DNA of 60,129 nucleotides from an uncultured candidate division Zixibacteria bacterium (GTDB taxonomy: Bacteria; Zixibacteria; MSB-5A5; GN15; PGXB01), in the NCBI GenBank assembly GCA_937925655.1, contig CALAMC010000030.1:1-60129 (forward strand). Reading direction: 5' to 3'. Position numbers and translations under genes: made by a program. The notes below the pieces were generated by a model. That model was not told the DNA's origin, did no database searches, and was given only the letters and a program-made list of their open reading frames with translations. Positions within the stretch are counted from its first letter, which is position 1. Each line of letters starts with the position of its first letter. This document shows positions 9,265 to 18,029 of the stretch, one piece after another.

Positions 9265-12200
9265 TTATTGAACCAACTCTTTCAGCAATTCCTCGACTGC
9301 CCGAACCAGTTGTGGATCGCGGCCATTGATAAAATCATCGGGCAGATTTTCGACATATATATCCGGCTGGCGGGGATATAGATCAGTGTCCTCCATGTCG
9401 GTCGTATACGAACCCGTTGATGGTCGGCGGATACGGGTACCGTCAATTAGAGCATATGACGACGTTCCGATAACACCTCCTGAAGTAGCCGTCCCGATTA
9501 TTTTGCCCAGCCCGAGCTTGCGGAAGCCCTCTGCGAATATTTCTGAATTAGAACCGGAATATTCGTTGATCAGAAGCACCATCGGCTTTTCCACGGCCTT
9601 GGATCGCATTTTGTTCTCTGACGTCGCCGGCGTGTTTCGGAAAGAACGCATGATATACGGCGATTTTATCAATATTCCCAGTAAATGGACGGCGATATGT
9701 CCGCCGCCGTTATCTCTGACGTCGATAATCAGCCCTTCCTTCGCCTCCGCTATCGAGACCAGTTCCACGGTAAAATCCTCGAGCGAGCCTTCCGACATTT
9801 CCGGAATATGAATATAAGCCAGTCGTCCGCCGGAAAGTTCGTCAACCAATGCGCGGCGCTCGGCCACCCAATCTTTATACCAGAGTTCACGTTCGGCCAT
9901 TATGGTTATCGGTTTGACCGGAACTTCGTAAATTTTCCCGTCTGGCGTATCGGAAATGCCAAGAACAACCCGGCGCCCCACGGTTCCGGCTGTCAGGCGG
10001 TGCATATTTGTTTGATTTGACAGCGCGGTACCATTTATGGTTCGCAGGTACTGACCCGGTTTGATTCCGGCCCGGTTCGCCGGAGAACTGGAGAAAACGC
10101 GGTCGATTTTAAAGCGGCCCTCGCGATCCAGCGTGCGATAGTCGATCCATATGCCGGTGGCCCCGGTTTGAATCAGTTCCGAAGGAGTCGCGCTTTTTCC
10201 ATAAATCCAGAGGTGTGACGCCCGCAGTTCCCCGAATAATTCGAACATGATATTTTCGAATTCGGTGTCGGTACGGACATGGTCGAGCAGAGGCCGATAT
10301 TTTTCGCGGGCGGCTTTCCAGTCGGCACCGTGGAAACCGGCGTCATAAAAATACTCGTTTAGCATCTGCCATGATTCCAAAAACTTCTGCCGATTGTTGG
10401 CCATCAGGTCGATTTCCAATGGCGCCTTGAAAGTCAGGGTCGTCGTTTTACCGCCGTCGATGACGCAGCTTTTTATGACACCGCTCTCAAGATAGTACAA
10501 CTTCTTTCCGTCGGAGGATATTGTAAGGTTGCTTTCGGCGGCGTCGGTTTTGGTCAGTTGCTTGAGGTCAGGGTCGTCTTTAACGTTGACCGACCAGATA
10601 TCCGCTTTACCCAGCAGCGATGAGACAAAGTAAAACTTTTTTCCGTCGGGGCTTAAAACGGGATCTCTGTCTGAAGCCGGCAGTTGAAAGGCCCTTATCC
10701 GGCGGTCGGCAATACGCCCGAAATCGATCTTGACCGGTTCGATTTTGGTAGAATCGCCATCCTTTTTCTCATCGCCTTTTTTGCCTTTGTCTTTTTCTTT
10801 CTCATCGTCTGCAAAAAGGCTGTCCAGCGCCGCCTCGAAAAATTCCATCGGTTTGTGCTGCAAATCGATTTTGTATGTGTGCGATTCATAACGCGACGCC
10901 GATGTGAAATACAACATCGTGCCGTCCGGTGAAAACCGCGGGCTGGAGTTCCAATTGCAAAACAACGACAAATTATACGTCTGTCCGTCAAGATTGACGA
11001 CGTATATGTCCGATTCCAGCGTCGGCCCGAAGACGGCATAAGCCAGCCATCGGGAATCCGGCGACCAGCCATAATCAAAGGAATTTTCAATGCCGAAATC
11101 ACCGAAATTGCCCTTTACCCAGGCCGTTTCCGTGTTTTTCTCGAGGTCATAGCGGATGATATCGCCAAGTCCCCGATAAAAGGCCAGATATTTCCCATCG
11201 GGAGAAACAATTGGCTTTAAATCATTTTCGGAGGATCGGGTTATCTGCTTTTGTTCGCCGGTGACGGCATCGACCGAAAATATATCGTAATTGCCGTTGG
11301 CATCAGAGGCATAATATATCGTCCGCGAATCTTGGCCCCAGGCCGGATATGATTCGCGGGCCGAAGTGAACGTCAGCGCCCGGCCCTCTTTGGGCTCTTC
11401 GGATGGTATGACATAAAGCTCGCCGTGGATAACCGCGGCGATTTTCTTGCCGTCGGGGGACAAGGCGAAATACTCGACGTTATCTTTGAATATTTTTTTC
11501 TCGATGACGTTTTTTATATCGTCGCTTTTTATATCAATGGGAATCTCACGCAGGGATCCACTCCCGGGATTTAAAAGCCAGATTTTAAAATTCTGTTCAA
11601 AAACCAGCAGGTCGCCCGCCGGGTTGGAATTGAGCCACTGGACACCATCGTTATCTAACGACGTTAGAGCCACCGCCTCGCCGCCGCCGAGCGAAATCTT
11701 CCATACCTGGGCGAAATTTCCATCACGGTTGGAAACAAAATATATTTCATTTTTCGCCTCGTTCAGTACCGGCCAGAGGTCATGTCCCGCAAAATCGGTT
11801 ATCCGTTGCGAGGTGAAGGCGGCGCTGTTGCGGTCCAAAATAAAAATGTCGGAATTACGATTACCCCTCAAATCCCGCCGCCACCAGTTCGAATCTCCCG
11901 AACCGGTGCAGTACACGAGATAGCGGCCGTCGGATGATATTCTCCCGGAGTGCTCCTTTTCATTCATATATCCCGTAAGCTTGATTGGGGTGCCGCCGTC
12001 GGCGGACATTTTATAAATGTCGGCCCAACCCTCGAGGCGTGAGGTGAAAAGAACCGAATCGCCCCCGGCAAACCAGGCCGATCCAAGTTCGGTGGCGGAT
12101 GTGAATGTCAATTGTTCCGGCTGTCCCCCGTCAGTCGGTATGACAAAAACGTCATAGTTGTCGAAGCGGTCGGATGAAAACATGATTTTGGACCCGTCCG

Positions 12201-12423
12201 GTGAGAAATGCGGCATGATGTCTTCGGCCGGGTGAACCGTCAGACGAACCGCCGTTCCGCCGTTTGACGGCACCGTCCAGATGTCGCCCATATAGGTGAA
12301 GGCGAGGGTTTGTCCGTCGGGTGACAGGGCCGGATACCGAGCGTAGCTGACCGTGACAGCCACAGATGATTCAATCGTTCCGAGGGATACGATAATTACC
12401 AATGCGATGCAAATAACTTTCAA
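9265..12423 (-). CDS. Tricorn-type S41 peptidase (propellers, PDZ, C-terminal serine protease)
   Basis: 1052 residues from TTG at 12423, chosen because AGGAGAG lies just upstream and the product then begins with a clean signal peptide (MKVICIALVIIVSLG). An upstream ATG at 12468 overlaps the stop of the transporter gene by one base and would add 15 residues. Residues about 30-660 contain many PD40/WD40-like blades (ALSPDGQTLAF, FSPDGSKIMFSSD), including an acidic-lysine-rich linker near residue 560. A C1/PDZ region follows (about 690-830), then the S41 catalytic region with the SGSNSE block at 956-961. The architecture matches tricorn protease homologues, which degrade oligopeptides; here export to the periplasm is predicted. 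It fits with the secreted proteases elsewhere in the window. Confidence 0.93.
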   Translation of the reverse strand: MKVICIALVIIVSLGTIESSVAVTVSYARYPALSPDGQTLAFTYMGDIWTVPSNGGTAVRLTVHPAEDIMPHFSPDGSKIMFSSDRFDNYDVFVIPTDGGQPEQLTFTSATELGSAWFAGGDSVLFTSRLEGWADIYKMSADGGTPIKLTGYMNEKEHSGRISSDGRYLVYCTGSGDSNWWRRDLRGNRNSDIFILDRNSAAFTSQRITDFAGHDLWPVLNEAKNEIYFVSNRDGNFAQVWKISLGGGEAVALTSLDNDGVQWLNSNPAGDLLVFEQNFKIWLLNPGSGSLREIPIDIKSDDIKNVIEKKIFKDNVEYFALSPDGKKIAAVIHGELYVIPSEEPKEGRALTFTSARESYPAWGQDSRTIYYASDANGNYDIFSVDAVTGEQKQITRSSENDLKPIVSPDGKYLAFYRGLGDIIRYDLEKNTETAWVKGNFGDFGIENSFDYGWSPDSRWLAYAVFGPTLESDIYVVNLDGQTYNLSLFCNWNSSPRFSPDGTMLYFTSASRYESHTYKIDLQHKPMEFFEAALDSLFADDEKEKDKGKKGDEKKDGDSTKIEPVKIDFGRIADRRIRAFQLPASDRDPVLSPDGKKFYFVSSLLGKADIWSVNVKDDPDLKQLTKTDAAESNLTISSDGKKLYYLESGVIKSCVIDGGKTTTLTFKAPLEIDLMANNRQKFLESWQMLNEYFYDAGFHGADWKAAREKYRPLLDHVRTDTEFENIMFELFGELRASHLWIYGKSATPSELIQTGATGIWIDYRTLDREGRFKIDRVFSSSPANRAGIKPGQYLRTINGTALSNQTNMHRLTAGTVGRRVVLGISDTPDGKIYEVPVKPITIMAERELWYKDWVAERRALVDELSGGRLAYIHIPEMSEGSLEDFTVELVSIAEAKEGLIIDVRDNGGGHIAVHLLGILIKSPYIMRSFRNTPATSENKMRSKAVEKPMVLLINEYSGSNSEIFAEGFRKLGLGKIIGTATSGGVIGTSSYALIDGTRIRRPSTGSYTTDMEDTDLYPRQPDIYVENLPDDFINGRDPQLVRAVEELLKELVQ

Positions 12424-12467
12424 AGGACTCTCCTGGGATATATGATACATTGTTTTTTTCAAAAGCA

Positions 12468-13364
12468 TCAGGTCAGGACTATAATCAGGGCGCCGCCGAC
12501 GCCGAGGATTATGCCGATTGTTTTACGGTAATTTATGGCCTCCTTGAGAATCAAGGCCGCGAAAATGAATAAAAATATGTTACTGGTCTGATTGAGTGCC
12601 GCGGCGACCGAAACCGTTGTGTATTTCATACCGGCCAGCCAGAGGGTATAGGCGACATAAGTCCCGAAAAACGAACCGGCCAGGCTATAGAGCCAGCCAT
12701 TGCCGGTCAGCAGGGTTTTCATGATTCGGATGCGCCCCGGAATTACCGCCAAAACGACGGCCAGCACCATCATGCCGCCGACCAGACGCATTTCGGTCAC
12801 CCACAGCAGCGGTGCGCTGTCCAAAATGGGTTTGATGATAATAATACCATAAGCCATAACCATATTGGCCAGGGCCGCCAGCAAAACCCCCTGCAACAAA
12901 ACTCCGCGCGGGATGTCACCGGAGCCCTTGCGGGAGGCGGCCGTAAGTATTGCAGAAATAATCAGAAAGACTCCGAATATCTGAAGAAAGGTCATTTTTT
13001 CATGAAGGAAAATCATCGACATACCAATCATAAACGGGCTGTAAAGGCATGATAAAATGGCTGACAGCCCGGCCCCGACCCGGTTCAAGCTCATAAAGAA
13101 AAGAGTGTCGGCAATGCCTATGCCCAGTGCGCCGGAAATGAAAATGAGAATATAATCGCGGGCCGGGTTGTCCCGGAAGACTTCACCGCCGGAAATCCAG
13201 ATGGTTGGAGCGATGAGAATAAACGCCAGAAGGTTTTTAAAGACGTTAAGCGCCACGGGGTGGACGGTTTCGCCGCTTTTTTTGAACAGAACCACCGCAA
13301 ACGCCCAGATGACAGCCGTAGCCAGAGCAAATAAACGGCCCAGATGATCCATCGATGGTTCCAT
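12468..13364 (-). CDS. EamA/DMT-family transporter, about ten membrane helices
   Basis: About 298 residues from ATG at 13364 (MEPSMDHLGRLFALA); the second ATG at 13352 is equally possible. A longer reading to 13463 adds a charged leader unlike the family. The protein has two EamA halves of about five hydrophobic helices each; in the second half, helices such as GSFFGTYVAYTLWLAGMKY and FLFIFAALILKEAI are typical of drug/metabolite exporters. The substrate cannot be told. Its stop overlaps the most upstream ATG of the tricorn gene in a TGATG arrangement, so the two may be co-transcribed; an exporter or importer paired with a peptidase is suggestive but unproven. It is divergent from the SGNH gene, so promoters should lie in 13365-13489. 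Confidence 0.9.
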   Translation of the reverse strand: MEPSMDHLGRLFALATAVIWAFAVVLFKKSGETVHPVALNVFKNLLAFILIAPTIWISGGEVFRDNPARDYILIFISGALGIGIADTLFFMSLNRVGAGLSAILSCLYSPFMIGMSMIFLHEKMTFLQIFGVFLIISAILTAASRKGSGDIPRGVLLQGVLLAALANMVMAYGIIIIKPILDSAPLLWVTEMRLVGGMMVLAVVLAVIPGRIRIMKTLLTGNGWLYSLAGSFFGTYVAYTLWLAGMKYTTVSVAAALNQTSNIFLFIFAALILKEAINYRKTIGIILGVGGALIIVLT

Positions 13365-13489
13365 TGTTGCCCAAGATACTCCTAAAACTGCTATACGGCA
13401 AGTGCCCTTTGAATTTACGACGGCATTCCGATAAAATTGTTTTTGTTGAATCCGACCGCTCAAAATGGATTTATTGACGCAGAATCGTT

Positions 13490-14242
13490 ATGAAAAAAGT
13501 CTGGAAAATAGTACTGGTGATTTCCCTGCTGTGTAATCTGGGGATTATCTATGTGGCTCAAAAGGCGCTGGAATATCGCGGCCACATAAACGAATGGCTG
13601 GATAAGTATGTCAACGTGGTCGAGGAATTTTCCGGACGGCAATACTATCGAATTGACAATGAACGCCTTAAAAGCGATACCACCGTGCCGAACCGGGTAG
13701 TATTGTTCGGGACTCAATTGATTAGAAACTATGATTTTCAACCGTCTTTTCCTGAATATGAAGTCGTTAACCGGGGTATTCCGGGACAGCGCGCGGCCGG
13801 TATGCTTTTACGGTTTCGCCCGGACGTCATAGACTTGGCCCCGTCAGCCGTGGTTCTGGAAATCAGCTCATATAATTTGCGCCTTCCCCAGTCGCTTGAA
13901 GAAATACAGGATTATTTTATCAGCATGGTTGATTTGGCCCGGGAGAATAATATAACCCCGATAGCTTTAACCATGCTGCCGATTATGGCCGATAGCGCCT
14001 TCGTTTTCGAAAATGATGCTTATAAAATCGCCGACAGCATCGAAGCTTATAATGCTTGGCTGACCGACTATTGCACCCGAAACAAAGTACTTCTGGTCGA
14101 TGCATTTGCACCCTTGGTCGATTCCCGAGGTTTTTTCGATGTGCGTTATGCTCGCGACGCCATAAACCCCAACCGGGCGGGTTATGATATTATCGCCAAC
14201 CAGCTTCGATCAAATCTTGAACAGATATATAGGGCCCGTTGA
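13490..14242 (+). CDS. Membrane-anchored SGNH-hydrolase-fold protein, catalytic residues apparently lost
   Basis: 250 residues with an N-terminal membrane helix (about 5-25) and a short coiled region, then an SGNH/GDSL-like fold in the periplasm. Recognisable blocks: block I VVLFGTQLI where GDS is expected (Gly74-Thr75-Gln76), block II NRGIPGQRAAG, block III EISSYN, and block V DAINPNRAGYD where DxxHPN is expected (Asp223 present, His replaced by Asn226). Thus the nucleophile Ser and the catalytic His are both missing while the scaffold is kept. It may be a pseudoenzyme binding acyl or glycan ligands. It stands alone on the plus strand between a divergent transporter and a hybrid kinase; a link to the kinase, 113 bases downstream, is possible. 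Confidence 0.75.
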   Translation: MKKVWKIVLVISLLCNLGIIYVAQKALEYRGHINEWLDKYVNVVEEFSGRQYYRIDNERLKSDTTVPNRVVLFGTQLIRNYDFQPSFPEYEVVNRGIPGQRAAGMLLRFRPDVIDLAPSAVVLEISSYNLRLPQSLEEIQDYFISMVDLARENNITPIALTMLPIMADSAFVFENDAYKIADSIEAYNAWLTDYCTRNKVLLVDAFAPLVDSRGFFDVRYARDAINPNRAGYDIIANQLRSNLEQIYRAR

Positions 14243-14355
14243 AATCGAATAATTTTATTCTTGATTCAAGCGCGCACGAAACGTATTTTTTTAAAAATTC
14301 ATAACAGTCGGACTAATATTTTTTGCATTGTTTGTGAATCCGGGGAGGTCCTTGA

Positions 14356-17300
14356 ATGAAAACAGAACGTTTTATTATTTTAATAACCATATTGCTGGTT
14401 GTATTTGCCTGGTTAACCGATAGCCTTCTGGATTTTAAGTTCTATGATGACCGCAGTTTCGCGGCCATTGCCTTTACCAATATTCCCGGTCATGAAATTG
14501 TCGAGCGGGTTGCGGTAATTTTGGTTATCATCATATTGGGTCTGATAATATCCCGGCAGGTCTATCTCAAAAATAAGGCGCTGGCACGTCTTGCCCATGT
14601 CAATAACGTTTTGACGTCCATCAGGAATATTAATCAGCTAATAACAAGAATAACCGACGATGAAGATGAATTAATCCGTCAGGCCTGCGCCGAATTGACC
14701 AGAACCAGGGGTTTTTACACCAGTCTTATATGTCTGACATACGAAGACGGCGCTCTTCTTAATTTCGCCGAATCCGGTTATGGCGACGGGTTTAACGAAG
14801 TCAAAAGCTCTCTGGAACAGAATCAACTGCCCGGTTGCATCCAAACGGCTCTGAAAAATGACGGTGTGAGTATCATTATGCCCGGAGAAAAGTCGTGCCG
14901 GGAATGTCTCGGCCCCGGTCGGTTTGGCGACCGCGCGGCCCTTGCGGTCAGACTGAAACATGGGGACAGGATTTTTGGGGCATTGGTCGTGTCCGGTCCG
15001 CCCGAATACATTATGGACCAGAAAGAACGTGGTTTGCTATCCGAAATTGCCGCCGACATTTCGCTGGCCTTGAACAATATTGAGCAACGGAACGAACATC
15101 AACGATATGTCAAAAACCTTGCCGTCAGTCGGCAGTGGCTTTCAACCACCCTTAAAAGCATCGGCGATGCCGTTATCTGTGCCGATGAAAACGGCCTCGT
15201 GACCTTTATCAATGCGGTTGCCGAAAAGCTGACCGGTTGGACGGCCGACGAAGCGATGGGACGACGGCTGCCGGAAGTATTCAAAATTGTCAATCAATTT
15301 TCTCGTCAACCGGTCGAAAACCCGGTTGACCGGGTCTTCCGCGAGGGAATTATTGTCGGGTTGGCCAACCATACGGTTTTGATTGCTAAAGACGGCGCCG
15401 AGTACCCTATCGAAGACAGCGGTGCCCCGATAAAGAGTGACGAAGGCAAAATTGCCGGAGCGGTGCTGGTTTTCCACGATGTTACCGAACGCCGTAACGC
15501 GGAGCTGGAAATACGCCGCCAGCGGGATCTCGCCCGCCAGTATCTCGATCTGGCCGGGACGATTTTTGTAGCGATAGACCGGAATATGCTGGTGACTCTC
15601 ATAAACAGGAAAGGATGTGAGATTCTTGGCTATCGGGAGGACGAAGTCATCGGTCGTAACTGGTTTGATCTGACCATTCCCATGGAAATAAGGGAAACCG
15701 TTAAAGGTGTTTTTACGCAATTGATTCGCGGAGAAATGGAACCGGTTGAATATTTTGAAAATGTTGTATTGAGAAAAGATGGCCAGAAAAGAATTATCGC
15801 CTGGCATAATTCCGTCATAAGAGATAACGATGGCAATATAACTCATTCTTTGAGTTCCGGCGAAGATATAACGGAGCGCAAGGCGGCTCTGGAAGCCCTG
15901 AAAAAATCAGAGAATCAATTCCGGACATTGGTGGAAATAATCCCTCATGGCATAAAAACCGTCGATTTGGATGGCAAAATCACGTTTGCCAACGAGTCTT
16001 ATCATCGCATTTTCGGATATGAAAACGGCGAACTTCTGGGAACCTCTTTTCTTGAAGTTTCATCCGACCCGGAACAACTGGAGAAAGATAAGGAGTACTT
16101 CCGAACCATTCTGCGCACGCAACCGCGGCCGCAATCGATGGTCCGTACCTGTAAAACCAAAAATGGCGACGAAATAACCATTCAGCTTGATTGGACATAT
16201 CTGTATGACGGAGAGCAGCGGCTTTTGGGATTCGTGGATGTCGTAACCGATATTACCGAACGCATGCGTGCCCGTAATGCTCTTGAGGAGGAAAAGGAAA
16301 GACTGGCCGTAACTTTGAGCTCCATCGGCGACGGTGTGATTGCCACCGATATTACCGGCCGAATCGTTTTGTGTAACCATGTCGCCGAGGATTTGACCGG
16401 ATGGAAGTCCGAGGAGGCTTTTGGGCATAAACTCGATGAAGTATTTCATATCATCAATGAGAAAACCCGCGAACGTTGTGAAAATCCGGTCGATAAAGTG
16501 ATTAAGTACAATACCGCCATTGGACTGGCCAATCATACGGTGCTGATAGCCCGTGATGGAACACAACGGGCCATCGCCGACAGTGGCGCCCCCATTCGCA
16601 CCAAAACCGGTGCCATTCTGGGAGTCGTGCTGGTTTTCCGCGACGTCACTGAAACCAACCGCCTGCGCGATCTGGCCGAACGGGCCCAGCGTCTGGAAAC
16701 GGCCGGGAGAATCGCCGGCCAGGTGGCGCATGACTTCAACAACCTGCTGGCCCCGTTAATGGCCTATCCTGAATTGATCCGCGATGCCGTTCCGCCGGAC
16801 AGCCATATTATCGGTTACCTCAACAGCATGGAACGGGCGGCAACCCAGATCGCCGAGATCAACCAGCAACTGCTGACGCTCGGCCGCCGTGGCCATTATA
16901 ATCAGGAACCTCTCAATATGAACACTATTGTGAGGGAGGTGATCAAACAGCACGTGTCCTCGCACGTGGGGATCAAGGTCAGTACTAATCTTGAAGAGGA
17001 TTTGTTTTTATTTAAAGGCGGGGCGTCTCAGATTTTTCGGGTTGTCTCCAACCTGGTCATAAATGCTCTTGATGCCATGAAAGATACGGGAGGGCTGTTT
17101 TTCAGGACAGAAAACTTCTATGTCGATCGTCCCCTGGGCAAAAACAACAATATTCCGACCGGGGAATATGTTAAAATGACAATTGCCGATACCGGGTGCG
17201 GCATCCCTCCGGAAGCCGTCCCCAGAATTTTCGACCCGTTTTTTACCACCAAATCCAGCGACCGTCGCCGCGGTTCGGGATTGGGTTTGAGCGTGGTGCA

Positions 17301-17838
17301 TGCCGTGGTCGAAGATCATAACGGATATATAGATTTCGAAAGCGAGCCGGGCCAGGGAACGGTTTTTTATCTGTATTTCCCGGTAACCCGCGAAACGGTT
17401 GAAGAACCGGATAAAGAAACCGTCGTCGGCGGACAGGAGCGGATACTGGTCGTCGATGACGATGAACTTCAGCGTACGGTTTGTTTGATATTGCTTCGTA
17501 ATCTGGGTTATGATGCCCAAGCCGTCAAAAGCGGGGAAGCCGCGGTGGAGTTTTTCCGGGAAGAGCGGGCCGACCTGGTGATTCTCGACATGATAATGAC
17601 GCCGGGCATCGACGGGACCGAAACATTGAATCGTATTTTAAAACTGATTCCGGATCAAAAAGCGCTGATAGTTTCCGGTTTTGCCCACAGCGAACGGATT
17701 GAAGAAGCGTTGCAAATTGGGGCCGGGGCTTTTGTTCGCAAACCTTTGACCCTGAAATCACTGGCCCATGCGGTTCGGAAAGAACTGGACCGCAAGCAGG
17801 AAGTCCGCGTGCGGGCGAAGGATGAGGATTTCGAATAA
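14356..17838 (+). CDS. Hybrid sensor histidine kinase: 2 TM, GAF, four PAS, HisKA, HATPase, receiver
   Basis: 1160 residues, start ATG preceded by GGGGAGG. Two membrane helices (about 6-27 and 50-70) flank a short external loop. A GAF-like region covers about 85-248. PAS domains begin near 259, 393, 517 and 645; the first and fourth are near-duplicates that share the phrases GLANHTVLIA and DSGAPI. HisKA has VAHDFNNLLAPL with His792. The ATPase domain has NALDAM, DTGCGIPPEA and GSGLGLSV. The C-terminal receiver has acceptor Asp1078 in VILDMIMTPG. VAHDFNNLL is the form common in hybrid kinases of sediment bacteria. No output gene lies next door, so phosphate is probably passed to a distant partner. 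14243-14355 upstream is AT-rich without a clear promoter. Confidence 0.94.
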   Translation: MKTERFIILITILLVVFAWLTDSLLDFKFYDDRSFAAIAFTNIPGHEIVERVAVILVIIILGLIISRQVYLKNKALARLAHVNNVLTSIRNINQLITRITDDEDELIRQACAELTRTRGFYTSLICLTYEDGALLNFAESGYGDGFNEVKSSLEQNQLPGCIQTALKNDGVSIIMPGEKSCRECLGPGRFGDRAALAVRLKHGDRIFGALVVSGPPEYIMDQKERGLLSEIAADISLALNNIEQRNEHQRYVKNLAVSRQWLSTTLKSIGDAVICADENGLVTFINAVAEKLTGWTADEAMGRRLPEVFKIVNQFSRQPVENPVDRVFREGIIVGLANHTVLIAKDGAEYPIEDSGAPIKSDEGKIAGAVLVFHDVTERRNAELEIRRQRDLARQYLDLAGTIFVAIDRNMLVTLINRKGCEILGYREDEVIGRNWFDLTIPMEIRETVKGVFTQLIRGEMEPVEYFENVVLRKDGQKRIIAWHNSVIRDNDGNITHSLSSGEDITERKAALEALKKSENQFRTLVEIIPHGIKTVDLDGKITFANESYHRIFGYENGELLGTSFLEVSSDPEQLEKDKEYFRTILRTQPRPQSMVRTCKTKNGDEITIQLDWTYLYDGEQRLLGFVDVVTDITERMRARNALEEEKERLAVTLSSIGDGVIATDITGRIVLCNHVAEDLTGWKSEEAFGHKLDEVFHIINEKTRERCENPVDKVIKYNTAIGLANHTVLIARDGTQRAIADSGAPIRTKTGAILGVVLVFRDVTETNRLRDLAERAQRLETAGRIAGQVAHDFNNLLAPLMAYPELIRDAVPPDSHIIGYLNSMERAATQIAEINQQLLTLGRRGHYNQEPLNMNTIVREVIKQHVSSHVGIKVSTNLEEDLFLFKGGASQIFRVVSNLVINALDAMKDTGGLFFRTENFYVDRPLGKNNNIPTGEYVKMTIADTGCGIPPEAVPRIFDPFFTTKSSDRRRGSGLGLSVVHAVVEDHNGYIDFESEPGQGTVFYLYFPVTRETVEEPDKETVVGGQERILVVDDDELQRTVCLILLRNLGYDAQAVKSGEAAVEFFREERADLVILDMIMTPGIDGTETLNRILKLIPDQKALIVSGFAHSERIEEALQIGAGAFVRKPLTLKSLAHAVRKELDRKQEVRVRAKDEDFE

Positions 17839-17933
17839 TTGCGCATCATGATAAGCTCATGAGTAATATAGACATTGCACAAGAACATTTTCTCCGAAAC
17901 CTATCTCTTGAGTTTATGTTTCAGTTTGTTGAA

Positions 17934-17949
17934 GCCCGGGTTTTCGGGC
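17934..17949 (+). terminator. Short hairpin downstream of the hybrid kinase gene
   Basis: GCCCG at 17934-17938 pairs with CGGGC at 17945-17949 around a 6-base loop, about 95 bases after the kinase stop, followed by an AT-rich but mixed stretch. It is a weak candidate terminator in the 191-base gap before aceE. Confidence 0.3.
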
Positions 17950-18029
17950 AGTGATGATTTTTATATTGGCGTTGACTTGTTATCGATATTGACGTCGGGA
18001 ACAAACCGACCTTGCCGGGAGAATAAGTT

